5,305 bases of DNA from Rhodospirillales bacterium (GTDB taxonomy: Bacteria; Pseudomonadota; Alphaproteobacteria; JAREAF01), in contig JAREAF010000268.1 of assembly GCA_029240475.1 (NCBI GenBank), positions 1-5,305 on the forward strand. Direction: 5' to 3'. A model generated the notes under the pieces. That model was given only the letters and a program-made list of their open reading frames with translations, searched no databases and had not been told where the DNA came from. Below are positions 1 through 5,305 of the stretch, piece after piece. Every line of letters begins with the position of its first letter. Within the stretch, counting starts at the first letter, position 1. The position numbers were made by a program, and so were the translations under genes.

Positions 1-14
1 TTCACGTAAGGCAC
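1..14 (-). CDS. Start of an unidentified downstream gene (cut by window edge)
   Basis: A GTG codon at 14-12 lies 7 nt after a strong AAGGAG Shine-Dalgarno sequence (27-22), and 22 nt separate it from the stop of the proline racemase homologue. The visible codons read Met-Pro-Tyr-Val and then leave the window. Tight spacing and the same strand suggest the next cistron of the operon. Four residues are too few to assign a function. In related clusters, genes for imino-acid breakdown (an oxidase, a DapA-like lyase or deaminase, a semialdehyde dehydrogenase) commonly follow, but nothing here shows which it is. The start rests only on the ribosome binding site and the codon. Confidence 0.5.
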
Positions 15-21
15 AGGCGAT

Positions 22-27
22 CTCCTT
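22..27 (-). promoter_or_regulatory. Ribosome binding site for the downstream gene
   Basis: AAGGAG on the minus strand, 7 nt before the GTG at 14-12. It is the best match to the anti-Shine-Dalgarno consensus in the window. It is not explained by the preceding gene, which stops with TAG at 39-37, so it is the main evidence that another cistron begins here. Confidence 0.6.
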
Positions 28-36
28 TTCGGATGG

Positions 37-1089
37 CTAAGAGCCCCACACACCGGCCTCGCGCTGATCGCGTGGCCTGTCCCCGATGCGGAAGCCTTCG
101 GGGAAAGGATCGTCTTGATCGAGCAGGAGCTGGTAGAAGCCGGTCAGGAACGCGCGGCCGCTCACCCGAGGCACGATGACCGGAAACCCGGCTTCGGTCT
201 TCGCCTCCATGACCTTGGCGGCGAAGGTGGTTCCCATCAGCCCCTCGAACAACAGCTCGTCTCCCGGCCGGGCCGTGCCTTTCGCCGTCAGTGCCGCGAG
301 GTGCGCGCTCGCGCCGGTGCCGCAAGGCGAGCGGTCGAGCGCACCCGGTGGCGCCACGATCACTTGCTTCACGTCTCCGGTGCTGCGCCGACTTGAGCGG
401 AAGAGCGTCTGGTAGCAGCGCTCGATGCCGGCGACAGAGGGATAAGCGATCCGGTGCTGCGCGTTTAGCGCCTGGATCAGGCTGCGAGCCTCCGCGATGA
501 TGGCAGCTTCGTTTTCCGGGCTAAGGTCGAGCCCGATCGCATCAGCATCCGCGATGGCGTAAAAGCAGCCGCCGTAAGCGACGTCCACCGTCAGGTTCGG
601 CCGGCCCTGGCGCTTCACGACGATGTCTGGGAGCAGGAGAAAGGACGGCACGTTCTCAAAAGCGACCGCGCCGATTCGTCCGCTTTGGACGGACACCTTG
701 CACGTGACGAGCCCCGCGAGCGTCTCGAATGTAACGGTGGTCTCTGGCTCGCGCGCCGGCGCCATGCCAATCGCGACGACCGTGGTGGCTGTGCCGATGA
801 TGCAGTGGCCGCTCATCGGCACATACTCGTCCTGTTCCGTGATCACGACGGAGAAATTCGCCCTCGGATCGATAGGCGGAAAGACGTACACCGAGCACAT
901 CATTGGATTGCCGCGTGGCTCGAAGTTCAGGAGCCGTCGCAAGGCGTCATCGTTCCGCTTCAGCCATTCCATCCGCTCTGCCAGCGTGGCGCCGGGCGGC
1001 ACCGGCACGCCGCCGATGACGACCCGCGTCGGATTGCCCTCCGTGTGAGAGTCAACGGCCTGGACCATGCGCTTGAACGAAAGCGTCAT
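37..1089 (-). CDS. Proline racemase superfamily protein (hydroxyproline epimerase / trans-3-hydroxyproline dehydratase-like), Ser/Cys active site
   Basis: A 350-residue cytoplasmic protein of the usual length for the proline racemase / 4-hydroxyproline 2-epimerase / trans-3-hydroxy-L-proline dehydratase family. Numbered from the ATG at 1089, it has the N-terminal DSHTEGNPTRVV motif (13-24), the first active-site motif as MSGHCIIG (92-99), YGGCFYAI (172-179) and the second active-site motif DRSPCGTG (252-259). Racemases use a Cys pair. Here the first position is Ser93 and the second is Cys256, so plain proline racemase is unlikely. Hydroxyproline epimerase or dehydratase activity is more plausible, because non-Cys/Cys pairs are known in those branches. 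Cys96 lies three residues after Ser93. I chose the ATG over an in-frame GTG at 1101 because the family N-terminus fits either and ATG is the stronger codon; the upstream GAGTGGG is only a weak ribosome binding site. The gene begins 34 nt after the SDR gene and is probably its co-transcribed partner. Confidence 0.9.
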   Translation of the reverse strand: MTLSFKRMVQAVDSHTEGNPTRVVIGGVPVPPGATLAERMEWLKRNDDALRRLLNFEPRGNPMMCSVYVFPPIDPRANFSVVITEQDEYVPMSGHCIIGTATTVVAIGMAPAREPETTVTFETLAGLVTCKVSVQSGRIGAVAFENVPSFLLLPDIVVKRQGRPNLTVDVAYGGCFYAIADADAIGLDLSPENEAAIIAEARSLIQALNAQHRIAYPSVAGIERCYQTLFRSSRRSTGDVKQVIVAPPGALDRSPCGTGASAHLAALTAKGTARPGDELLFEGLMGTTFAAKVMEAKTEAGFPVIVPRVSGRAFLTGFYQLLLDQDDPFPEGFRIGDRPRDQREAGVWGS

Positions 1090-1103
1090 TGCACAACCCA
1101 CTC

Positions 1104-1124
1104 AGCCCGGGCACGTGCTCGGCT
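1104..1124 (-). repeat. Imperfect GC-rich inverted repeat in the SDR / racemase-homologue gap
   Basis: AGCC at 1104-1107 pairs with GGCT at 1121-1124, enclosing an inner GCACGTGC palindrome at 1111-1118; GCCCGGGC at 1105-1112 is a second, overlapping 8-bp palindrome. It sits in the 34-nt gap between the SDR stop and the next ATG. It could form a small hairpin in the message, but the stem is interrupted and has no T-tract, so it is not a convincing terminator. In DNA this rich in GC, such short palindromes can occur by chance. Confidence 0.3.
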
Positions 1125-1888
1125 CATGACGCGAGCCCCCCGTCCACACGGATGACCTGTCCGGTCAGGTAACTTGCCGCGGGGGAGGCTAGAAAGGCGA
1201 TCACGGCAGCTACCTCGTCGGCGGTCCCAAATCGGCCCATCGGCACATGCCCCGAGAGCCCAGCCTTCTCCTCGACCGAGAGGAACTGGTCGCGGTCGGC
1301 ATCCTTCCGGATCAGGCCAGGTGCCACGACGTTCGCCGTGGCGCCGCTCGGTCCGAGCTGAACGGCAAGCGACTTTACGAGCACCTCCATTGCGCTCTTC
1401 GCAGCAGCGGAAGCGGGAAAGGTAGGATAATTCGAGCGGAACATATGCACGCTGTGAGCTGAGACGGCGATGATGCGACCGCCCCCGTGCCGGATATGGG
1501 GCAGCGCGGCGCTGGCGAGATCGAACAGCGAACCGGCCATAGCGGAGTGGCAGTAATCGAGATCAGCGCGCACGAGTTCCCCGAGCTGTCCCCGAAAAGG
1601 GAATCCAGCGTTCGCGACGACGACATCGAGCCGCCCAAATGCTTCGAGCGCGCGTTCTACGAGCCTTGTTCCGAAACCCGGAGCTGCGAGATCGCCGAGC
1701 AACCCAACCGAGCGGCCGCCGCGTTCGGCGATCTCCTGGGCGACACGGTGGCAGCCCTCCTCGTTGTCGCGCGCGTGCACCACTAGGCCAATACGTGGCG
1801 CGGCCAAGTGGCGGCAGACTGCTGCGCCGATCCCACTGCCGGACCCCGTCACGACCGCAACTCTCGTGATCTCCGCCGGATCACTCAT
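1124..1888 (-). CDS. Short-chain dehydrogenase/reductase-fold protein with an atypical active site
   Basis: A 254-residue classical-length SDR, presumably cytoplasmic. Rossmann features are intact: TGSGSGIG at 14-21, Ala-Arg at 39-40 after strand two (hinting at NADP(H)), GDL at 65-67, VANAG at 91-95, NVVAPG at 186-191, and a typical C-terminus with PMGRFGTADEV (216-226) and LTGQVIRVDGG (241-251). The catalytic tetrad is not: the YxxxK site reads Ser160-Ala-Ala-Ala-Lys164, no Asn occurs between residues 93 and 153, and the usual catalytic Ser position aligns with Ala144, though Ser143 and Ser146 are adjacent. Nucleotide binding is therefore well supported, while normal carbonyl/alcohol redox chemistry is doubtful. 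The ATG overlaps the ATPase stop (ATGA), and GGAG at 1898-1895 supplies a ribosome binding site. Its place between the importer and the racemase homologue suggests a role in the same pathway; the substrate is unknown. Confidence 0.88.
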   Translation of the reverse strand: MSDPAEITRVAVVTGSGSGIGAAVCRHLAAPRIGLVVHARDNEEGCHRVAQEIAERGGRSVGLLGDLAAPGFGTRLVERALEAFGRLDVVVANAGFPFRGQLGELVRADLDYCHSAMAGSLFDLASAALPHIRHGGGRIIAVSAHSVHMFRSNYPTFPASAAAKSAMEVLVKSLAVQLGPSGATANVVAPGLIRKDADRDQFLSVEEKAGLSGHVPMGRFGTADEVAAVIAFLASPAASYLTGQVIRVDGGLAS

Positions 1889-2952
1889 GAGTCGCTCCGA
1901 AGCCCCAGGAGGCGACGGGGCTCGATCCCAAGCCGGATGCGGTCCCCAACCCGGAGCTCCCGGCGCGGGTCGGCCTCTATGATGACCGGCTCGGAGGCGA
2001 CGCCTTCTACGAGGAGGCGCATGCGATCCCCCAAAAACGAAACCGCGGAGACAGTGCCCGCCAGCGCGCCCTCGGGCGGAGATTGCACCTCGTCCAGGAT
2101 GGCCGCGTCCTCGGGCCGGAAATAGGCCGTGCCGCCGCCTACGAAGGATTCGGGCAGTTTCAGACGACCTCCGGGCAGAACGAGCCAGCCCTCGTCCGGC
2201 TGGCCGTCGAGGCGGTTTGTCGTGCCAATAAAGTTCGCGACGAACGCGCTGGCGGGCCGGTGGTAGACCTCACGCGGCGCGCCGATCTGCGCGACGCGAC
2301 CGTGGCTCATAACGACGATGCGATCACCTAGCGCCATCGCCTCGGACTGGTCGTGGGTAACGTAAACCGTAGTGATCCTAAGCGAGCGCAGGAGCGCGTT
2401 GATCTCGAGTCGCAGCTCCTCCCGCAGCTTGGCGTCAAGCGCCGTAAGAGGCTCGTCCATCAGGAGCACGCGGGGCTGAACCGCGAGCGCCCGCGCCAGC
2501 GCAACGCGCTGCTTTTGGCCGCCGGAAAGCTGGTCAATGCGCCGCTCCCGCAGGGGGGCGAGATGCATCATCTGCAGCATCGATTCGACCCGCCGTCGGC
2601 GCTCCCCTTCCTCGACACGCCGGACCTTGAGCCCGTACGAAATGTTATCGGCGACGTTGAGGTTCGGAAACAGTGCATACGATTGAAAGACCATCCCGAC
2701 CTTTCGCTTCTCGATCGGAACCCCTGTCACCTCGTCGTCCCCGAAGAACACGCGGCCACCGGGATCCGGGCTCTCGAGGCCCGCGATAATGCGCAGAGTC
2801 GTCGTCTTGCCGCAGCCAGAAGGTCCGAGGAGGACAAGCGTCTCGCCGCCTTGGATCGAGAGGTCCAGCGGCTCGAGCGCCCGCGTGCCGTCCCGGAACG
2901 TCTTGGCGCAGGCGCGCAGCCGGACCGGAACCCCGATACTATGCGCCGTCAC
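1885..2952 (-). CDS. ABC transporter ATP-binding protein (PotA/FbpC/UgpC-like)
   Basis: A 355-residue importer ATPase that would bind the two permeases on the cytoplasmic side and power uptake. All nucleotide-binding motifs are intact: Walker A GPSGCGKTT (43-51), Q-loop Gln90 in VFQSYALFP, signature LSGGQ (142-146), Walker B LLMDE (163-167), D-loop region LTALD (169-173) and switch His200 in TVYVTHD. The linker ANFIGTTNRL leads to a C-terminal region of about 100 residues. It contains a YFRPEDAAI segment and ends in GIEPRRL, typical of the TOBE domain that follows CUT1/iron/polyamine importer ATPases and can bind regulatory ligands. The length is normal for this group. The start is a GTG whose codon overlaps the TGA of the upstream permease (GTGA), with only a weak CGGA ribosome binding site, so expression probably depends on coupling. 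Substrate cannot be read from the ATPase. Confidence 0.95.
   Translation of the reverse strand: MTAHSIGVPVRLRACAKTFRDGTRALEPLDLSIQGGETLVLLGPSGCGKTTTLRIIAGLESPDPGGRVFFGDDEVTGVPIEKRKVGMVFQSYALFPNLNVADNISYGLKVRRVEEGERRRRVESMLQMMHLAPLRERRIDQLSGGQKQRVALARALAVQPRVLLMDEPLTALDAKLREELRLEINALLRSLRITTVYVTHDQSEAMALGDRIVVMSHGRVAQIGAPREVYHRPASAFVANFIGTTNRLDGQPDEGWLVLPGGRLKLPESFVGGGTAYFRPEDAAILDEVQSPPEGALAGTVSAVSFLGDRMRLLVEGVASEPVIIEADPRRELRVGDRIRLGIEPRRLLGLRSDS
1895..1898 (-). promoter_or_regulatory. Ribosome binding site of the SDR gene, inside the ATPase coding region
   Basis: GGAG on the minus strand, 6 nt before the ATG at 1888, embedded in the last codons of the ATPase gene. Together with the ATGA stop/start overlap it supports this start and translational coupling between the two genes. 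Confidence 0.6.
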
Positions 2953-3776
2953 GTGGATCCGGCCGGTTGCGGGACCACGGCCGCTTCCGCACGGCTAGGC
3001 CGGGCGGGCTCCGCGATGTATTGGATCAGGAGCAGCAATGGCACTATCATAAGAAGAAAGACGGTCGTGTAGGCGCTGCCTATTTCAATGCGCATGGAGG
3101 CGTAGCTGTCGGCGAGGCCGACCGGGACGGTCTTGTTGATCGGCGTGTGCAGCATCCAAGTGATGTTGAACTCGCCGACCGAAAGCGTGAGCACCATTAG
3201 GGCGCCCGCGACAATGCCGGAACGCGCGTTGGGCAGGCCAATCGTGAAAAAGCGCTGCCAATAGCTGGCGCCGAGGCTCGCTGCGCCCTCTTCAAGCGTC
3301 TTGAGGTCGATGGACGAGAGCACCGCCAGAACGGATCTCACCATGAACGGCAGCGTATAGAGTACATGCCCGACGAGGATGAACGTCCAATGGGAGCGGA
3401 ACTCCCGGATTCCTCCATAGGTGATGATAAGGCCCAGTGCGATGGCGAGCCCCGGCACTGCGAGCGGTGTCACCAAAAGCTCCTCGACGAGCCGCGTCGT
3501 CCAGTGGTTGGCCTTGGCAAGGAAGTAGGCGGTCGGCACACCAACAATGAGGGTGACCGCGAGGCAGGCGAGTGCGATCACAAGCGAGAGTCCGATCGCA
3601 TCTTTGTACAGTCCCCATACCTCGAACAGCCAGCGCAGGGTAAGGCCGCTCGAAAAGCCACGGATGTAATTTGCGGTGAAGCCGGCCATGACGGAGAGCA
3701 CGACCGGGACAAACATGAAGGCGCAGACAAGAAGCGTGAAGAGAAGCTGCGCGATGAAGAGGCCGTTGCGTTGCAT
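2949..3776 (-). CDS. ABC transporter permease (second, PotC/FbpB C-terminal-half type)
   Basis: A 275-residue inner-membrane protein forming half of the import channel. About six hydrophobic helices are visible, near residues 8-31, 61-86, 100-121, 132-153, 188-203 and 236-254. The cytoplasmic EAA loop that docks on the ATPase starts at 162 (EEGAASLGAS) and runs to about 187, with the conserved Gly169 and the LPNARSG segment. The C-terminal tail after residue 255 is Ala/Pro-rich and probably cytoplasmic. The ATG lies 3 nt after the TAG of the first permease, and GGG in the upstream gene's last codons may help initiation. Pairing with a separate first permease and a TOBE-type ATPase fits the polyamine/iron/aminoethylphosphonate/thiamine style of importer. 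Which of those substrates, or a different one, is not shown by the sequence. Confidence 0.93.
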   Translation of the reverse strand: MQRNGLFIAQLLFTLLVCAFMFVPVVLSVMAGFTANYIRGFSSGLTLRWLFEVWGLYKDAIGLSLVIALACLAVTLIVGVPTAYFLAKANHWTTRLVEELLVTPLAVPGLAIALGLIITYGGIREFRSHWTFILVGHVLYTLPFMVRSVLAVLSSIDLKTLEEGAASLGASYWQRFFTIGLPNARSGIVAGALMVLTLSVGEFNITWMLHTPINKTVPVGLADSYASMRIEIGSAYTTVFLLMIVPLLLLIQYIAEPARPSRAEAAVVPQPAGST

Positions 3777-3779
3777 GGG

Positions 3780-4604
3780 CTACCCGGCCGCAGCGACCGT
3801 ATTACCCGCAGCAGTTCGCGCAATCGCGAGCACGATCCAAGTGATCACGCCGAGTACGACGCTGAGCGCCGCCGCGGTTGCGATGTTCGCACGCAGCGTA
3901 AACTCGGTGTAGATCGTCATCGGCAACACGTTGATGTCGGTCGCGAGCGTGAAAGCGGTACCGAAGGCCCCCATCGCAGTCGCGAAACAGATCGCGCCGG
4001 CTGACACGAAGGCGGGCATAAGCCCGGGAATAATTACGTCGATGACCACGCGCCAGGAAGAGGCGCCGAGCGAGCGCGCCGCCTCCTCAATACTGCGGTC
4101 AAGCTTCTCTGCAGAGGCCATGACCGTGAGAATGACGCGGGGGATCGAGAAGTAAACATACCCAATGAAAAGACCGGTGATGGAGTAAGCGAAGACGAGG
4201 TTGCGGCCGGCGACGAGCTTCGCGATTTCGCCGATCACACCCTGCCGCCCGGCCAACATGATGACCATGAATCCGACGACCACGCCGGGGAAGGCGAGCG
4301 GAAGGGTCAGCATCGCGACGACGATCGAGCGGCCCGGAAAGCGGTTGCGGTCGAGGAAGACGCCGGCTAGCCCCGAGATCAGGAGGGTCACGAGGGTGAC
4401 GGCAAGCGCAAGTACGACGGTGCTCACGAGGCTCGACAGGTACCGCGGATCCATCAGCACCGCGCCGTAGACCGCCGGCCCCTGCGGACCGCCGAAGCTC
4501 GCGACAAGGAGTCGCGCGAACGGTAGCAGGAAGAAGGCGAGCAGGATGATGCCGAGCGGAAGGACCGAAACCGCGAGGTTCGGAATCTCCTGCCGGCGGA
4601 TCAT
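3780..4604 (-). CDS. ABC transporter permease (first, PotB-like)
   Basis: A 274-residue inner-membrane protein and partner of the downstream permease. Hydrophobic helices lie near residues 11-35, 58-83, 93-118, 136-161, 197-218 and 243-262. The EAA docking loop begins at 173 (EEAARSLGAS) with the conserved Gly180 and continues through IIPGLMPA. The segment TLPLAFPGVVVG (100-111) resembles the LPLAVPG stretch of the second permease (103-109, TPLAVPG), showing that the two subunits are homologous. The ATG is preceded by GGGAG at 4613-4609 and lies 36 nt after the stop of the binding-protein gene. Together with the second permease it would form a heterodimeric channel. No substrate-specific residues can be recognised. 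Confidence 0.93.
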   Translation of the reverse strand: MIRRQEIPNLAVSVLPLGIILLAFFLLPFARLLVASFGGPQGPAVYGAVLMDPRYLSSLVSTVVLALAVTLVTLLISGLAGVFLDRNRFPGRSIVVAMLTLPLAFPGVVVGFMVIMLAGRQGVIGEIAKLVAGRNLVFAYSITGLFIGYVYFSIPRVILTVMASAEKLDRSIEEAARSLGASSWRVVIDVIIPGLMPAFVSAGAICFATAMGAFGTAFTLATDINVLPMTIYTEFTLRANIATAAALSVVLGVITWIVLAIARTAAGNTVAAAG

Positions 4605-4608
4605 CCCG

Positions 4609-4613
4609 CTCCC
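4609..4613 (-). promoter_or_regulatory. Probable ribosome binding site of the first permease
   Basis: GGGAG on the minus strand ends 4 nt before the ATG at 4604, a slightly short spacing. Its first two bases belong to the 10-bp CCGCGCGCGG palindrome at 4612-4621, so a hairpin there might partly mask it. That masking is speculative. Confidence 0.45.
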
Positions 4614-4639
4614 GCGCGCGGTTCCACTCGCCTCTGGCG
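4612..4639 (-). repeat. Two small GC-rich inverted repeats between binding-protein and permease genes
   Basis: The 36-nt gap holds CGCC-AGA-GGCG (4639-4629 on the minus strand: a 4-bp stem with a 3-nt loop) directly after the TAG, then a perfect 10-bp palindrome CCGCGCGCGG (4621-4612). Many binding-protein operons carry RNA structure here that protects the upstream message and keeps the binding protein more abundant than the permeases. These stems are short, so this role is possible, not shown. No T-tract follows, so they are not an intrinsic terminator. Confidence 0.35.
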
Positions 4640-4640
4640 G

Positions 4641-5305
4641 CTAGCGCCCCTCGGCCAGGTAGCGCTTGATGAAAGCGTCCTGCGCCTGCGCCACCTTCCG
4701 AAAATCGATGCCCGAGGCGCGGGCGTAGTCGGCATCTGGCAGGAACTTCGTCTTTGCCTCACCGGACGCGGCGCTCGGGCGTATCGGCCGAACGAAGGCG
4801 TTTGCAAAGACAGCTTGACCTTTATCAGTGAGGAGGAAATCGAGCACCTTCTTCCCGTTCGCTTGCTGCGGCCCGCCTTTCACGAGGCCCATGACGTAAG
4901 GAACGATCAGAGTGCCCTCTTCCGGAATGACGAAGCGGGCGTTGACCTTGTCCTGGTGCTGCGCGCGATACGCATTGAAGTCGTAGTCGATAAGGATCGG
5001 GATTTCGCCGGAGACTACGCGCGCGTAGGAGGTTTGCTTCGGCACGATGGCTTCGTTCTTCGCCATAGCGGCAAACCAGCGGATTCCTGGCGTGAAATCC
5101 TCGAGCGATCCGCCGAGCGCGCGATTGATGGCGATGCCGGCCGCCACACCTACGAAGGAGCTCGACGGATCGAGATATCCGACCATGCCTTTGTATTTGG
5201 GATCGGTCAGCTCCTTCCAGCTCTTCGGCACAGGTTTGCCGCCGAGGGCATCGACGTTCACAAAGAGCCCGAGCGTGCCATAGTAGATCGTGTGCCAATA
5301 GCCGT
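4641..5305 (-). CDS. ABC transporter periplasmic substrate-binding protein (5' end beyond window)
   Basis: The C-terminal 220 residues of a type 2 periplasmic-binding-fold protein; the frame is open to the window edge, so perhaps 110-130 N-terminal residues, including the signal peptide, are missing. The visible part starts GYWHTIYYGTLGLFVNVDAL and continues with the family-typical PKSWKELTDPKYKG, then YLDPSSSFVG, SGEIPILIDYDFNAYRA and FVIPEEGTLIVPYVMGLVKG. It ends with the helix LDFLLTDKGQAVFANAFVRPIRP before the TAG. This arrangement is that of the iron(III)/aminoethylphosphonate/polyamine (SBP_bac_6-like) group. The adjacent Tyr-Tyr pair that binds ferric iron in FbpA is not seen at the expected place (DYDFNAY instead), so an organic ligand is more likely. 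The GTG at 5261 is an internal Val codon, not the start. The protein would deliver its ligand to the two permeases encoded just downstream. Confidence 0.92.
   Translation of the reverse strand, partial: GYWHTIYYGTLGLFVNVDALGGKPVPKSWKELTDPKYKGMVGYLDPSSSFVGVAAGIAINRALGGSLEDFTPGIRWFAAMAKNEAIVPKQTSYARVVSGEIPILIDYDFNAYRAQHQDKVNARFVIPEEGTLIVPYVMGLVKGGPQQANGKKVLDFLLTDKGQAVFANAFVRPIRPSAASGEAKTKFLPDADYARASGIDFRKVAQAQDAFIKRYLAEGR

Noticed and set aside
2..325. A 107-codon minus-strand frame running past the stop of the racemase homologue
   Set aside because: It is out of frame with the DRSPCGTG motif region, is Arg-rich and has no family signature; it reads through the AAGGAG site and is a shadow.
1090..1101. 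An upstream GTG start at 1101 for the racemase homologue, adding four residues
   Set aside because: The ATG at 1089 is the stronger start codon and gives a normal N-terminus; the extra residues Val/Met-Gly-Cys-Ala match no family feature. It cannot be fully excluded.
1104..1124. Intrinsic terminator between the SDR and racemase-homologue genes
   Set aside because: The inverted repeat is short and interrupted and no T-tract follows on the minus strand, so termination is not supported.
2353..3072. A 239-codon open frame on the plus strand opposite the ATPase gene
   Set aside because: It is antisense to a gene with every ABC ATPase motif intact, has an Arg/Leu-rich, low-complexity composition typical of GC-rich shadow frames, and shows no recognisable domain.
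3366..4004. A 212-codon open frame on the plus strand, very rich in Asp/Glu/Arg, crossing both permease genes
   Set aside because: The charged composition is what the complement of hydrophobic membrane-helix codons gives in another frame; it spans two well-supported genes and their junction.
4641..5261. Treating the binding protein as a complete 206-residue gene starting at the GTG at 5261
   Set aside because: The same frame stays open upstream to the window edge and encodes the family-typical GYWHTIYYGTLGLF segment, so this GTG is an internal Val codon and the gene is cut by the window.

Overview
The window is a single co-directional operon segment on the minus strand with almost no non-coding DNA. 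Read in the direction of transcription, from high to low coordinates, it contains: the C-terminal two thirds of a periplasmic substrate-binding protein; two six-helix ABC permeases; an ABC ATPase with a C-terminal TOBE region; a short-chain dehydrogenase/reductase (SDR)-fold protein; a proline racemase superfamily enzyme; and, at the extreme edge, what looks like the ribosome binding site and first codons of a further gene. Junctions are tight: 36 nt, 3 nt, a 4-nt GTGA overlap, a 4-nt ATGA overlap, 34 nt and 22 nt. This suggests one transcript with translational coupling. The promoter must lie beyond position 5305, and no terminator is visible at the other end.

The high GC content, strong third-position GC bias, many long antisense shadow frames, GTG starts and protein style fit a Gram-negative proteobacterium. 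A soil or plant-associated alphaproteobacterium is my best guess, but the sequence alone does not prove it.

The importer belongs to the iron(III)/polyamine/aminoethylphosphonate style of ABC system (one SBP, two separate permeases, a PotA/FbpC-like ATPase). The downstream enzymes suggest that an organic, probably imino-acid-like compound such as a hydroxyproline isomer is imported. It would then be acted on by the proline racemase homologue, with the SDR in an auxiliary or unknown step. The substrate is an inference.

Two active-site observations stand out. The proline racemase homologue has Ser where racemases carry the first catalytic Cys, but keeps the second Cys. The SDR keeps the nucleotide-binding Rossmann motifs and the active-site Lys but lacks the Tyr of YxxxK and has no Asn in the tetrad region, so it is either a divergent enzyme or a pseudoenzyme. 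I saw no CRISPR array, mobile element, RNA gene or phage signature.
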